Origin: Nitrososphaerales archaeon TH5888
GTDB taxonomy: Archaea; Thermoproteota; Nitrososphaeria; Nitrososphaerales; Nitrososphaeraceae
Length of the DNA stretch: 5,198 bases
NCBI GenBank assembly: GCA_014523595.1
Contig: JAATVN010000203.1
Span: forward strand, 1-5,198
Direction: 5' to 3'
This document shows, one piece after another, positions 1 to 5,047 of the stretch. Position 1 is the stretch's first letter, and each line of letters begins with the position of its first letter. The notes below the pieces were generated by a model. The model had not been told where the DNA came from and did no database searches. It saw only the letters and a list, made by a program, of their open reading frames with translations. Position numbers and translations under genes: made by a program.

Positions 1-1129
1 ATGATTGTATACTCAATTCCAGTCCCTTTTCGACCAATCTTCTATCAACAGAAGTCTCAAGTGTTCCTAGTTCTATTAACACATCAGTAGTTCTTACTGG
101 ATCTTTATCTACAAGTCCCAGATATAGTCTCACCAATTTTCTTCTTGTTTCATCATCAAGTCTTCCAACCATCCCAAAATCATAAAGTATTATTGTCCCG
201 TTGCTAGTTACAGAAATGTTACCTGGATGTGGATCAGCATGAAAAATACTGTGACGGAGCAACATTTTAAAAAACAGTCGATGTATACGATAGACTAGTT
301 TTGCCCTATCGATGTTATTTTGATTTAATGTCCTTATGTCGGTAACTTTAGTTCCAGGTAAGTATTCCAATGTAATTACGTGGCGTGAAGTCCTATCAAG
401 ATAAACTTTAGGAATAATGACTGATTTATCTTCTTTCAAATTATTCTTTATCTGTATCAAATTTCTTGCTTCTATTCTGTAATCCATTTCTTCATGTACT
501 GTTTCAATGAATTGAGATAGCATTCCTTCTGCTGAAAACCTGAGATTTTCGTCAATGAAACGAGTGGCGATGGGTAACAGCTTCCTTAAAATATAGATAT
601 TTTGTCCAATTGATTCTTCAATATTTGGCCTACTTATTTTTACTACTACATCTTTCTCTTTGTGTTTTGCTCTATATACTTGACCTAAACTTGCTCCAGA
701 GATTGCTGAAGGGTCAAAATAATCGAAAACTTCTTCTAACGGGCCGAGCTCCTTTTCAAGAGTTGGTCTAACTTCTGAAAATGGTTCGGGTAAAACGTCA
801 TCTTGAAGCTTCTCCAAGACATCCAAATAAGGTTGAGGCAAGAGATCTGCTCTAGATGATAACCATTGACCAAGTTTAATGTATGAGGGGCCAAGTGCAA
901 CGAAAGTTTTTAGGGCCCTTTCTGCATGCTTTCTGAATTTTTTTTCGTTTACATTTTTGCCTTCTTTTTTCACCCATTCTCTCCTGTCCTTCCTAAGATA
1001 CACTATGACAGGAATTAGTTTTAGTATCGTCTTGATTATTAGCCAAATGGATGGTTTCTTAAATACAAAAGTAGGTTCTTTTCTATCGGTTTCTATGGCA
1101 GAGTCCAATATTTCTTTGCTATCTTCCAT
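1..1129 (-). CDS. ABC1/UbiB (AarF) family atypical protein kinase, partial (C-terminus beyond left edge)
   Basis: I read an open frame from ATG at 1129 down to the window edge, giving 376 residues with no stop; family members are usually about 500 or more, so the C-terminal part is missing here. The family signatures appear in order: the KxGQ region GPSYIKLGQ (residues 80-88), the ATP-binding loop SGASLGQVYRA (144-154), the catalytic lysine in VVVKISRP (K164), EMDYRIEARN (214-223), the catalytic loop FHADPHPGN (296-304, D299 and N304) and the metal-binding YDFGM (316-320). Family knowledge: ABC1/UbiB proteins are atypical kinases/ATPases that in bacteria and mitochondria support isoprenoid-quinone synthesis; the archaeal substrate is unknown, and a role with membrane quinones is inference. 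The loop reads SGAS rather than the alanine-rich AAAS typical of UbiB/COQ8. GTG (1135) and TTG (1132) lie in frame just upstream after a TGA, so the start could be six bases earlier. Confidence 0.95.
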   Translation of the reverse strand, partial: MEDSKEILDSAIETDRKEPTFVFKKPSIWLIIKTILKLIPVIVYLRKDRREWVKKEGKNVNEKKFRKHAERALKTFVALGPSYIKLGQWLSSRADLLPQPYLDVLEKLQDDVLPEPFSEVRPTLEKELGPLEEVFDYFDPSAISGASLGQVYRAKHKEKDVVVKISRPNIEESIGQNIYILRKLLPIATRFIDENLRFSAEGMLSQFIETVHEEMDYRIEARNLIQIKNNLKEDKSVIIPKVYLDRTSRHVITLEYLPGTKVTDIRTLNQNNIDRAKLVYRIHRLFFKMLLRHSIFHADPHPGNISVTSNGTIILYDFGMVGRLDDETRRKLVRLYLGLVDKDPVRTTDVLIELGTLETSVDRRLVEKGLELSIQS

Positions 1130-1141
1130 CAACACTATTTT

Positions 1142-1148
1142 TCACCCC
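1142..1148 (-). promoter_or_regulatory. Shine-Dalgarno-like site of the UbiB-family gene
   Basis: On the minus strand GGGGTGA, preceded by AAA, matches much of the archaeal Shine-Dalgarno consensus GGAGGTGAT. It lies 6 bases before the in-frame GTG at 1135 and 12 before the ATG at 1129, so spacing slightly favours the GTG start. It is the clearest Shine-Dalgarno site in the window, which fits this gene being internal to a transcript rather than leaderless. Confidence 0.5.
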
Positions 1149-1232
1149 TTTCATATCGAAAATGCAAATAGTAATCTCGTAAGGCTGAGAGAACAGTAGT
1201 ATTAATGTGGATAGATTAACGTTCAACTTGCG

Positions 1233-1517
1233 TTATTTTTCCCTGCCAACGAGGTAATCAGAAAGAGCAGATAACATCATAATACCGGGAATATATTTTG
1301 AAGCATCAACCAAAATATGTCCAAAAGGATCATTTCTGGGATCTATTTTATCATAATGAACGGTATAGTAATTATAATATTCGCGTATATGCAAGTTACC
1401 ATGTCGGTATTGTTTTATTGATCCTTTTTTCTCTCCAAGAATAGTCGGTTCGTATTCCATAAGGGGCCTTACTGTTTTAGGTACAATGATATTTCCATCG
1501 TTGTCAATAAAACCCAT
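1233..1517 (-). CDS. conserved hypothetical small protein (94 aa)
   Basis: A 94-residue soluble protein starting with ATG and ending with TAA. I cannot name a function. It is rich in tyrosine and histidine in the middle (HIREYYNYYTVHYDKIDP, residues 43-60), followed by the compact stretch NDPFGHILVDASKYIPG (62-78) and a short helical tail ending VGREK. There is no signal peptide, no cysteine and no clear metal motif. The pattern HYDKxDPRxDPxGH looks like a family of small archaeal proteins of unknown role, but this is recollection, not a search. The gene lies 103 bp upstream of the UbiB-family kinase on the same strand, with no obvious terminator between them, so the two may be co-transcribed. 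A TATA-like box lies about 25-30 bp before the start and there is no good Shine-Dalgarno site, pointing to a leaderless mRNA. Confidence 0.8.
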   Translation of the reverse strand: MGFIDNDGNIIVPKTVRPLMEYEPTILGEKKGSIKQYRHGNLHIREYYNYYTVHYDKIDPRNDPFGHILVDASKYIPGIMMLSALSDYLVGREK

Positions 1518-1540
1518 ACCAAGCTAACAATAACTTAAGA

Positions 1541-1548
1541 TATAAAAA
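1541..1548 (-). promoter_or_regulatory. TATA-like box of the 94-aa gene
   Basis: On the minus strand the box reads TTTTTATA, preceded by a purine-containing GGTAA that could serve as a BRE. Its centre is about 27 bp upstream of the ATG at 1517, the distance expected between an archaeal TATA box and a transcription start. The transcript would therefore begin at or next to the start codon. Assigned from spacing and composition only. Confidence 0.45.
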
Positions 1549-1619
1549 TTACCTTCAATTTTTCAGAGATTGATAAATAGACAAATTTGTAAAGTATATA
1601 CTATATTTTTATACTAATT

Positions 1620-1658
1620 GAGAGGTTAGACTTTCTAAATACGACCCCATCTGAAAAA
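1620..1658 (-). repeat. intergenic imperfect repeat, copy A
   Basis: Aligned by eye, this 39-bp segment matches 2507-2544 at 29 of 39 positions with one 1-base gap. On the plus strand both start with GAGAG, share TAGA, CTAA and CG blocks, and end with the identical 12-mer CCATCTGAAAAA. It lies 103 bp upstream of the minus-strand gene starting at 1517. Function unknown; it could be a dispersed repeat or a shared upstream element. Confidence 0.5.
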
Positions 1659-1840
1659 ACATATTCATCCCTTTTGGCCCAGAGATTCGCATCCTAAACA
1701 AAAGGCATTCGAACGGCCCAATGTCAAAAACAATTCACAACCTCTTGGGTTTGGGTCCACACTATAGCGTGTATTTTTCAGTCCCAGATTAAGTATTTAC
1801 TATGATAGGTACAATTATTGATTTTTGTGAAAAAGAGAAA

Positions 1841-1852
1841 TATGATATCATA
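1841..1852. repeat. 12-bp perfect palindrome
   Basis: TATGATATCATA is a perfect 12-bp inverted repeat about 40 bp beyond the stop of the His-rich membrane protein gene. It could be a binding site for a dimeric regulator or simply an A+T-rich coincidence; its position past a gene end does not support a normal operator. Confidence 0.35.
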
Positions 1853-1892
1853 GTCAAAGACCAACTAGCATATACACTTCAAAATGCTACTT

Positions 1893-2420
1893 TCAACTAA
1901 CTTTAGATGTTATGTCCAGCACTATTTTTGATCCATTATTTAGTACGATACTTCGAAATTCCGATACAGGACTCCCATCTACTGTAGCTATGACATTTCT
2001 GCCCTCGGTATTGAGACCTTTCCATATATCCAAAAATTCGCCTAAAGTGTAATATCTTACTGTATTGGATTCCACATGAATTACACCACTTGAATCATGT
2101 GTATGTAATGGAGACATTCCCTCCATGCCATATTTATCCAGGTTATGGTCTGAATACAAGAGGGGATCTGCGAATATCCCCGTCTGTTTCATGCCAATAT
2201 GAGCGGGAACCATAATAGGTTTTCCATCAATGGTCACATTTAGACTAACATGATCATGCATCAACAAATTAGTTTCGGCGTCCGAATTTAGAATATAAGT
2301 CGATAAAATGAAGACTACTGCAAATATGACAGCAGCAGTTACTCCAATTGGACCCCAGATGACTTTTTTATTTCCTCTCAGATTTCCATCAAAGTAATGC
2401 TTGTCTCTAATATCTGTCAA
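1893..2420 (-). CDS. membrane-anchored extracytoplasmic histidine-rich protein
   Basis: A 175-residue protein starting with TTG; the only upstream in-frame codons run into a TAA and the next ATG (residue 54) would remove the membrane anchor, so TTG is the only sensible start. Residues 1-20 are hydrophilic and basic (RGNKK at 15-19), residues 21-44 form one hydrophobic membrane segment, and the remaining 130 residues should face outside (N-in topology). The outer domain has clustered histidines: HDH (55-57), H74, H92 and the strongest motif LHTHDSSGVIHVES (105-118), followed by YTLGEFLDIW (124-133). The LHTHDxxGxIHVES...TLGxFxDxW pattern recalls small exported proteins of unknown function in bacteria and archaea. 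Binding of copper or another transition metal is an inference from the histidines. It is divergently arranged with the secreted PKD-like gene at 2621. Confidence 0.88.
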   Translation of the reverse strand: MTDIRDKHYFDGNLRGNKKVIWGPIGVTAAVIFAVVFILSTYILNSDAETNLLMHDHVSLNVTIDGKPIMVPAHIGMKQTGIFADPLLYSDHNLDKYGMEGMSPLHTHDSSGVIHVESNTVRYYTLGEFLDIWKGLNTEGRNVIATVDGSPVSEFRSIVLNNGSKIVLDITSKVS

Positions 2421-2448
2421 TGATTCAAACCGTACAATTTAGCCTCTC

Positions 2449-2457
2449 ATATTAATA
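2449..2457 (-). promoter_or_regulatory. TATA-like box of the His-rich membrane protein gene
   Basis: The minus strand reads TATTAATAT, centred about 33 bp before the TTG start, which predicts a transcription start near 2427 and a leader of only a few bases. No Shine-Dalgarno site stands at a useful distance (the GAGAGG at about 2444-2449 is too far upstream), in keeping with a near-leaderless message. Confidence 0.4.
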
Positions 2458-2464
2458 GTCGTGG

Positions 2465-2479
2465 TTTTTGTACCCGTTT
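2465..2479 (-). promoter_or_regulatory. shared 15-bp upstream motif, copy 1
   Basis: On the minus strand AAACGGGTACAAAAA, 44 bp before the TTG start and just upstream of the TATA-like box. It differs by one base from the motif at 3750-3764 upstream of the PPOX gene. Both copies have the same orientation relative to the minus-strand gene and lie in divergent promoter regions. It may be a regulator site or an extended BRE-like element; this is inference. Confidence 0.4.
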
Positions 2480-2506
2480 AATTATTGTAGCGCTAATTCT
2501 TACCAA

Positions 2507-2544
2507 GAGAGACTAGAAATCCTAATTCCGGTCCATCTGAAAAA
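2507..2544 (-). repeat. intergenic imperfect repeat, copy B
   Basis: Second copy of the element at 1620-1658, in the same orientation and 87 bp upstream of the minus-strand gene starting at 2420. Its terminal CCATCTGAAAAA is identical to copy A. Here the right end is also part of a perfect hairpin (2534-2551), which copy A lacks. Confidence 0.5.
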
Positions 2545-2551
2545 TCAGATG
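2534..2551. repeat. 7-bp inverted repeat with AAAA loop
   Basis: CATCTGA, AAAA, TCAGATG forms a perfect 7-bp stem with a 4-base loop, midway between the divergent genes starting at 2420 and 2621. It could be a protein-binding site or an RNA hairpin in a long leader of the plus-strand gene. No T-run follows, so it does not look like a terminator. Confidence 0.45.
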
Positions 2552-2620
2552 TAGCCAGTTCTTAATGGAGGAAGAGGATTAGAAGAAATGGCTAATAAGA
2601 TCCTATCACACCTTTAGATC

Positions 2621-3025
2621 GTGACAAAATACAGTAAGGTCAGACGGATATCTACTCAAGCGTTTCTAATCGCTTCAACAATCCTGATTATCACAATATC
2701 TTCTGATTTGAGTACATGGAGCTTCGGACAGTTAGATGTTCAGGCAAACGAGCCGCCTATGATCACCGTCATATCACCAATAGAAGGAGAAATTAACCAA
2801 ACTGTTATCATAAATGCATCGATTTCAGATCCAGATGGTAATATAACTTCCATAATATGGAATCAGGAGGACGAATCTGGCCCTGTCAATATGAATATTT
2901 CACAGGATAAACAATTGATGTCATTTATTCCCACACAGAACGTTACCTATGTTTTCAGTGTAGAGGGAATTGATAATAAGGGATCAGCGACTTTGGAATC
3001 AGTTGAAGTAAAGATTGGCTCCTGA
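2621..3025 (+). CDS. secreted Ig/PKD-like domain protein
   Basis: A 134-residue exported protein starting with GTG; an in-frame TAG lies two codons upstream and any later start would lose the signal sequence. Residues 1-12 are basic (KYSKVRR), 13-30 are hydrophobic, and cleavage is plausible around SFGQ-LD (residue 37). Residues 43-132 form one beta-sandwich of PKD/K319-like type: it opens with NEPPMITVISP, has the diagnostic SDPDGNITSIIW (69-80), and ends with YVFSVEGIDNKGSATLESVEVKI. Such domains mediate adhesion or protein contacts on the cell surface, usually as repeats in large proteins; a single free copy is unusual. Five N-glycosylation sequons (N59, N65, N74, N92, N107) fall in about 50 residues. 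There is no sorting signal or C-terminal anchor, so it is secreted or held by its signal segment. No Shine-Dalgarno site precedes the GTG. Confidence 0.88.
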   Translation: MTKYSKVRRISTQAFLIASTILIITISSDLSTWSFGQLDVQANEPPMITVISPIEGEINQTVIINASISDPDGNITSIIWNQEDESGPVNMNISQDKQLMSFIPTQNVTYVFSVEGIDNKGSATLESVEVKIGS

Positions 3026-3037
3026 CGAACTAATTGA

Positions 3038-3044
3038 TTTTTTT
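3038..3044 (+). terminator. T-run terminator after the PKD-like gene
   Basis: Seven T residues begin 13 bp after the TGA stop, followed by ATATA. Archaeal RNA polymerase commonly terminates at such T-runs without a hairpin, and none is seen here. Confidence 0.5.
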
Positions 3045-3228
3045 ATATACATTGCTTACTTTTCAAATACTGATCGTAGAATCTGTAAATGTCTGAATTC
3101 AATATTCGAGTGAGATAAATTGCATAGTGAATTAAGAATTCTAGAATGGATATTCTATAAAGTTTCTAGTAACGAAATAAAAAGAATGTAAGTTGTAATA
3201 CATTTCCACACGTGTAAATGGTTTTGTG

Positions 3229-3242
3229 AAAAAGATCTTTTT
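3229..3242 (-). terminator. palindromic A5-GATC-T5 terminator of the PPOX gene
   Basis: AAAAAGATCTTTTT is a perfect 14-bp palindrome directly adjoining the TAA of the minus-strand PPOX gene (one base between). It yields a T5 run on both strands, so it could also stop read-through from the left. Confidence 0.45.
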
Positions 3243-3243
3243 G

Positions 3244-3717
3244 TTACATTGTCCCCTTACTGTTATCCCAGGTGGCATAAAAATGCGGTATTATTTCAAT
3301 TATGACCGATTCTCCTCTCTTTAACGAATCCAAAAGAAGTTGTGCCATATTATTGTCAAGACTGCCAGTATACTTGAGCATTAACTTTTCTACTATTGGT
3401 AAATTTTTGTTAATATCTTCAGAAATAATGGCTGTACCTTTACCTCTAACTCCTTTATATGGTAAATTGGTTTGGTCTATACAAAAGTAAATATTATTTT
3501 TATTCCTAATATTTCTAAGTTTCTTAGAGTTTTTACCTGTTTGAAAATAGATTCTCTCATTATCAAAATAATACCATACGGGATGTACATTAGGATCTGT
3601 TTTATCATCTATTGTCCCTAATCTAGCGAATAACATGGTATTTGAAAGAAAATCCCTTGTCTCCTCTTCAGTCATTGATGAGCCAAGACCTGGCTCGCTT
3701 ACGTTAAGGATTTTCAT
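3244..3717 (-). CDS. PPOX-class (pyridoxamine 5'-phosphate oxidase-like) split-barrel flavoprotein
   Basis: A 157-residue cytosolic protein from ATG at 3717 to TAA; a TTG codon lies immediately before, but the ATG is preferred. Family features in order: a helix with MTEEETRDFLSN (15-26), the first barrel strands FARLGTIDDKTDPNVHPVWYYFDNERIYFQTG (30-61), the phosphate-binding motif NSKKLRNIRNKNNIYFCID (63-81), the strand YKGVRGKGTAII (87-98), and the closing PHFYATWD near the C-terminus. This layout is that of the PPOX-type FMN/F420-binding split beta-barrel proteins, which act as small oxidoreductases; the ending with an aromatic-TWD is frequent in the F420-type branch. Which cofactor (FMN or F420) and what substrate cannot be told from the sequence. 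It is divergent from the receiver-domain gene at 3850 and has its own TATA-like box with almost no leader. Confidence 0.9.
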   Translation of the reverse strand: MKILNVSEPGLGSSMTEEETRDFLSNTMLFARLGTIDDKTDPNVHPVWYYFDNERIYFQTGKNSKKLRNIRNKNNIYFCIDQTNLPYKGVRGKGTAIISEDINKNLPIVEKLMLKYTGSLDNNMAQLLLDSLKRGESVIIEIIPHFYATWDNSKGTM

Positions 3718-3741
3718 CAAAAGTTAATTAACAGTTATGTC

Positions 3742-3750
3742 TAATAATAT
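3742..3750 (-). promoter_or_regulatory. TATA-like box of the PPOX gene
   Basis: The minus strand reads ATATTATTA, centred about 29 bp before the ATG at 3717. The predicted transcription start is at or within three bases of the start codon, so the mRNA should be leaderless. The box abuts the shared 15-bp motif. Confidence 0.45.
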
Positions 3751-3764
3751 TTTTGCACCCGTTT
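3750..3764 (-). promoter_or_regulatory. shared 15-bp upstream motif, copy 2
   Basis: On the minus strand AAACGGGTGCAAAAA, differing from the copy at 2465-2479 by a single base. It ends 32 bp before the ATG of the PPOX gene and directly overlaps the upstream edge of the TATA-like box, the place where a BRE or an activator/repressor site would act. Confidence 0.4.
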
Positions 3765-3776
3765 GAAAAATCATAA

Positions 3777-3787
3777 AAAAATATTTA
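3777..3787 (+). promoter_or_regulatory. TATA-like box of the receiver-domain gene
   Basis: AAAAATATTTA lies about 68 bp before the ATG at 3850, predicting transcription from about 3808 and a leader near 42 bases. The leader carries a tandem GGGACCT-GGGACTT (3822-3835) and a weak Shine-Dalgarno-like GGCGGT (3839-3844) five bases before the ATG. Confidence 0.4.
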
Positions 3788-3849
3788 GTTTAGAGGCTGT
3801 ACAGATTAAGGTCAGGGAATTGGGACCTGGGACTTTTGGCGGTAACTAG

Positions 3850-4263
3850 ATGCCCATTAACAACAGGATTGTTAGTATCGTAGATGACGAGCTTGATATC
3901 ACCCAGCTGTATCAAGACGCCATATATGGCAAAATTAGTGGAATCTCAGTTGTTTGTTTTAACAATCCCGTAACTGCCTTGGAGCATTTTATTGAAAATA
4001 AAAAAGATTATGCTCTAGTTATTTCTGACTTGAGAATGCCAAATCTGAATGGATTGGACCTACTACACAAGATCAAAATGATCAATTCAAATGTTAGAAC
4101 GATACTAGTTAGCGCATACGAAGTTAAAGAAGATGAAGTATTTCAAAAGTACACGAAAGAGGGAATTATAGATTTATTTATCGAAAAACCTATTCCCATT
4201 GATTGGTTGCGTCAAAAAGTCAGGGAACAGGTTAAAGCATACGAACAAAGAATGAATGAATGA
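3850..4263 (+). CDS. stand-alone response-regulator receiver (CheY-like) domain protein
   Basis: A 137-residue protein; a TAG sits directly before the ATG, fixing the start. It is essentially one receiver domain: the acidic pocket D12-D13 (IVDDE), the phosphate-accepting aspartate D60 in VISDLRMPNLNGLDLL, the switch serine S88 (ILVSAY), the aromatic switch position F110 and the conserved lysine-proline K113-P114 (FIEKP). All residues needed for phosphorylation are present. The C-terminal 20 residues are a charged helix (WLRQKVREQVKAYEQRMNE) with no DNA-binding or enzymatic output domain, so it should signal by protein contact in a phosphorelay or bind a partner. No histidine kinase gene lies in the window, so its partner is unknown. 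The divergent neighbour is a PPOX-type flavoprotein. The gene is followed after 58 bp by a T-run. Confidence 0.95.
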   Translation: MPINNRIVSIVDDELDITQLYQDAIYGKISGISVVCFNNPVTALEHFIENKKDYALVISDLRMPNLNGLDLLHKIKMINSNVRTILVSAYEVKEDEVFQKYTKEGIIDLFIEKPIPIDWLRQKVREQVKAYEQRMNE

Positions 4264-4321
4264 AATTGAAATATAGGCACTATATAAAATACACTTAACT
4301 GAAATAGAAAGTATTATGTAA

Positions 4322-4328
4322 TTTTTTT
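4322..4328 (+). terminator. T-run terminator after the receiver-domain gene
   Basis: Seven T residues 58 bp past the TGA stop. A small stem (ATCCT/AGGAT) lies just downstream rather than upstream, so this is a simple archaeal T-run terminator at best. Confidence 0.4.
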
Positions 4329-4615
4329 GTATCCTATTTGCAGGATCTATTGTAAGGTTATCAATTGCTTTTTGATACTCCGTAAACATTTTTCTTCAGA
4401 TGGTCTGTAATGGCAAGATGCTAGACTTATCCGACGAGTGGGCAGTAATAGGAGTAAATTCATTAATTCTTATTTTTTTGTAACATAATTTTATTTCAGT
4501 ATGCCTCAGTATTTTTGTGCATCAATTCGCCACATCCGTTTAATGTTAAATAATATTAATATTTTTATGTAACAATAAGATCATGTTTATGTCACTTTAT
4601 TGGAACATCTAAATA

Positions 4616-4634
4616 TATGCAAGTTTATGCAAGT
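4616..4634. repeat. 9-bp direct repeats, one helical turn apart
   Basis: TATGCAAGT occurs twice, separated by a single T, giving a 10-bp period so both copies face the same side of the DNA. They directly follow TAAATATAT (about 4609-4617), which looks like a plus-strand TATA box. Tandem half-sites at a promoter suggest a repressor or activator site, yet no plus-strand gene follows. Confidence 0.45.
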
Positions 4635-4778
4635 CTAGCAGGATAGTTACCCTTATGAATTACATCTCGTATTAGTGCAGTTTAGTTCAGTAATTTAAAA
4701 TAAAGACAATAGGTTATTGATGATCTCTAGAGTACTAGTATTTAGTAGAATTAATCATATACAACAATATGCATCGGG

Positions 4779-5027
4779 TTATATCACAGTATTGGCATTA
4801 TTAACCATCATCGTGGCCTCTGCATATAATTCTCTTGCCTCTTTACCATATGCTTGTACTAGGTAGTTTGTTCCTTTATTGGATTCTAATCCAACACAAC
4901 AGAAATCTACTCCGTTACTCAGTGCATAACCTTTAGGAGAAATTTTTACTATATCTTTATCTTTAGATAGCATTAGTTGTCTAAGCGCCTCAGTACTGCT
5001 AATATACGTCAAACTTGTACACTCCAT
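4779..5027 (-). CDS. hypothetical small protein (82 aa)
   Basis: An 82-residue soluble protein from ATG at 5027 to TAA. I do not recognise the family. The N-terminal part is helical (SSTEALRQLMLSKDKDIV, residues 10-27), followed by a beta-rich middle with KISPKGYALSNGVDFCCVGLE (28-48, adjacent cysteines C43-C44) and NYLVQAYGK (54-62), and a C-terminal helix (EARELYAEATMMVNNA). The helix-strand-strand-helix look suggests a compact single domain; nothing shows a ligand or catalytic site, and one CC pair is too little to claim metal binding. No signal peptide or membrane segment. It stands alone: the convergent receiver gene ends 515 bp away. Coding is supported by a plausible start with an upstream TATA-like box and by a composition that looks protein-like rather than random. 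Confidence 0.7.
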   Translation of the reverse strand: MECTSLTYISSTEALRQLMLSKDKDIVKISPKGYALSNGVDFCCVGLESNKGTNYLVQAYGKEARELYAEATMMVNNANTVI

Positions 5028-5047
5028 CCTTCAAACCAACTTTTTTG

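Larger units (their letters stand above)
1518..1892. other. intergenic region without a convincing gene
   Basis: This 375-bp stretch separates two minus-strand genes. It holds the promoter of the 94-aa gene at its left end, an A+T-rich segment with the 10-bp palindrome ACAAATTTGT, one copy of an imperfect repeat (1620-1658), a locally more GC-rich segment around 1675-1765, a weak hairpin ACAC/GTGT near 1759-1772 followed by a T-run, and the 12-bp palindrome at 1841-1852. A 32-codon plus-strand ORF (1802-1900) is discussed among the findings. No tRNA fold or other RNA gene could be recognised. Confidence 0.6.
4264..4778. other. long intergenic region between convergent genes
   Basis: Over 500 bp lie between the ends of two convergent genes, more than terminators require. 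The segment contains two identical ATTTTTTTGTA blocks (4321-4331 and 4472-4482), a 5-bp stem ATCCT/AGGAT (4331-4346), a 12-bp palindrome AATATTAATATT (4552-4563) and a TATA-like element followed by 9-bp direct repeats near 4609-4634. A 27-codon plus-strand ORF (4400-4483, beginning MVCNGKMLDL) ends just past the second T-run but lacks a convincing start signal. I could not recognise a tRNA or a known RNA family. Confidence 0.55.

Noticed and set aside
879..1199. 106-codon plus-strand ORF
   Set aside because: It lies opposite the well-supported UbiB-family gene, has low-complexity F/S/L content typical of the antisense of coding DNA, and no initiation signals.
1675..1725. tRNA-like B-box (TTCGAAT-type sequence) on either strand
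   Set aside because: GTTCGAATGCC resembles a T-loop, but no 5-bp T-stem, anticodon arm or acceptor stem can be paired around it.
3302..3490. 62-codon plus-strand ORF
   Set aside because: Antisense shadow wholly inside the PPOX gene, whose family motifs are clear on the minus strand.
3822..3835. tandem GGGACCT-GGGACTT in the receiver gene leader, considered as a riboswitch or operator
   Set aside because: Only two 7-base units, not self-complementary and with no structured surroundings; too little to call a regulatory element.
4174..4389. 71-codon minus-strand ORF
   Set aside because: Its second half is antisense to the receiver-domain gene and the rest is I/S/Y-rich A+T sequence without a recognisable motif.
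4552..4563. AATATTAATATT palindrome considered as an origin or regulator site
   Set aside because: Pure A+T palindromes of this length are expected in such A+T-rich DNA and no supporting repeats or replication genes are near.
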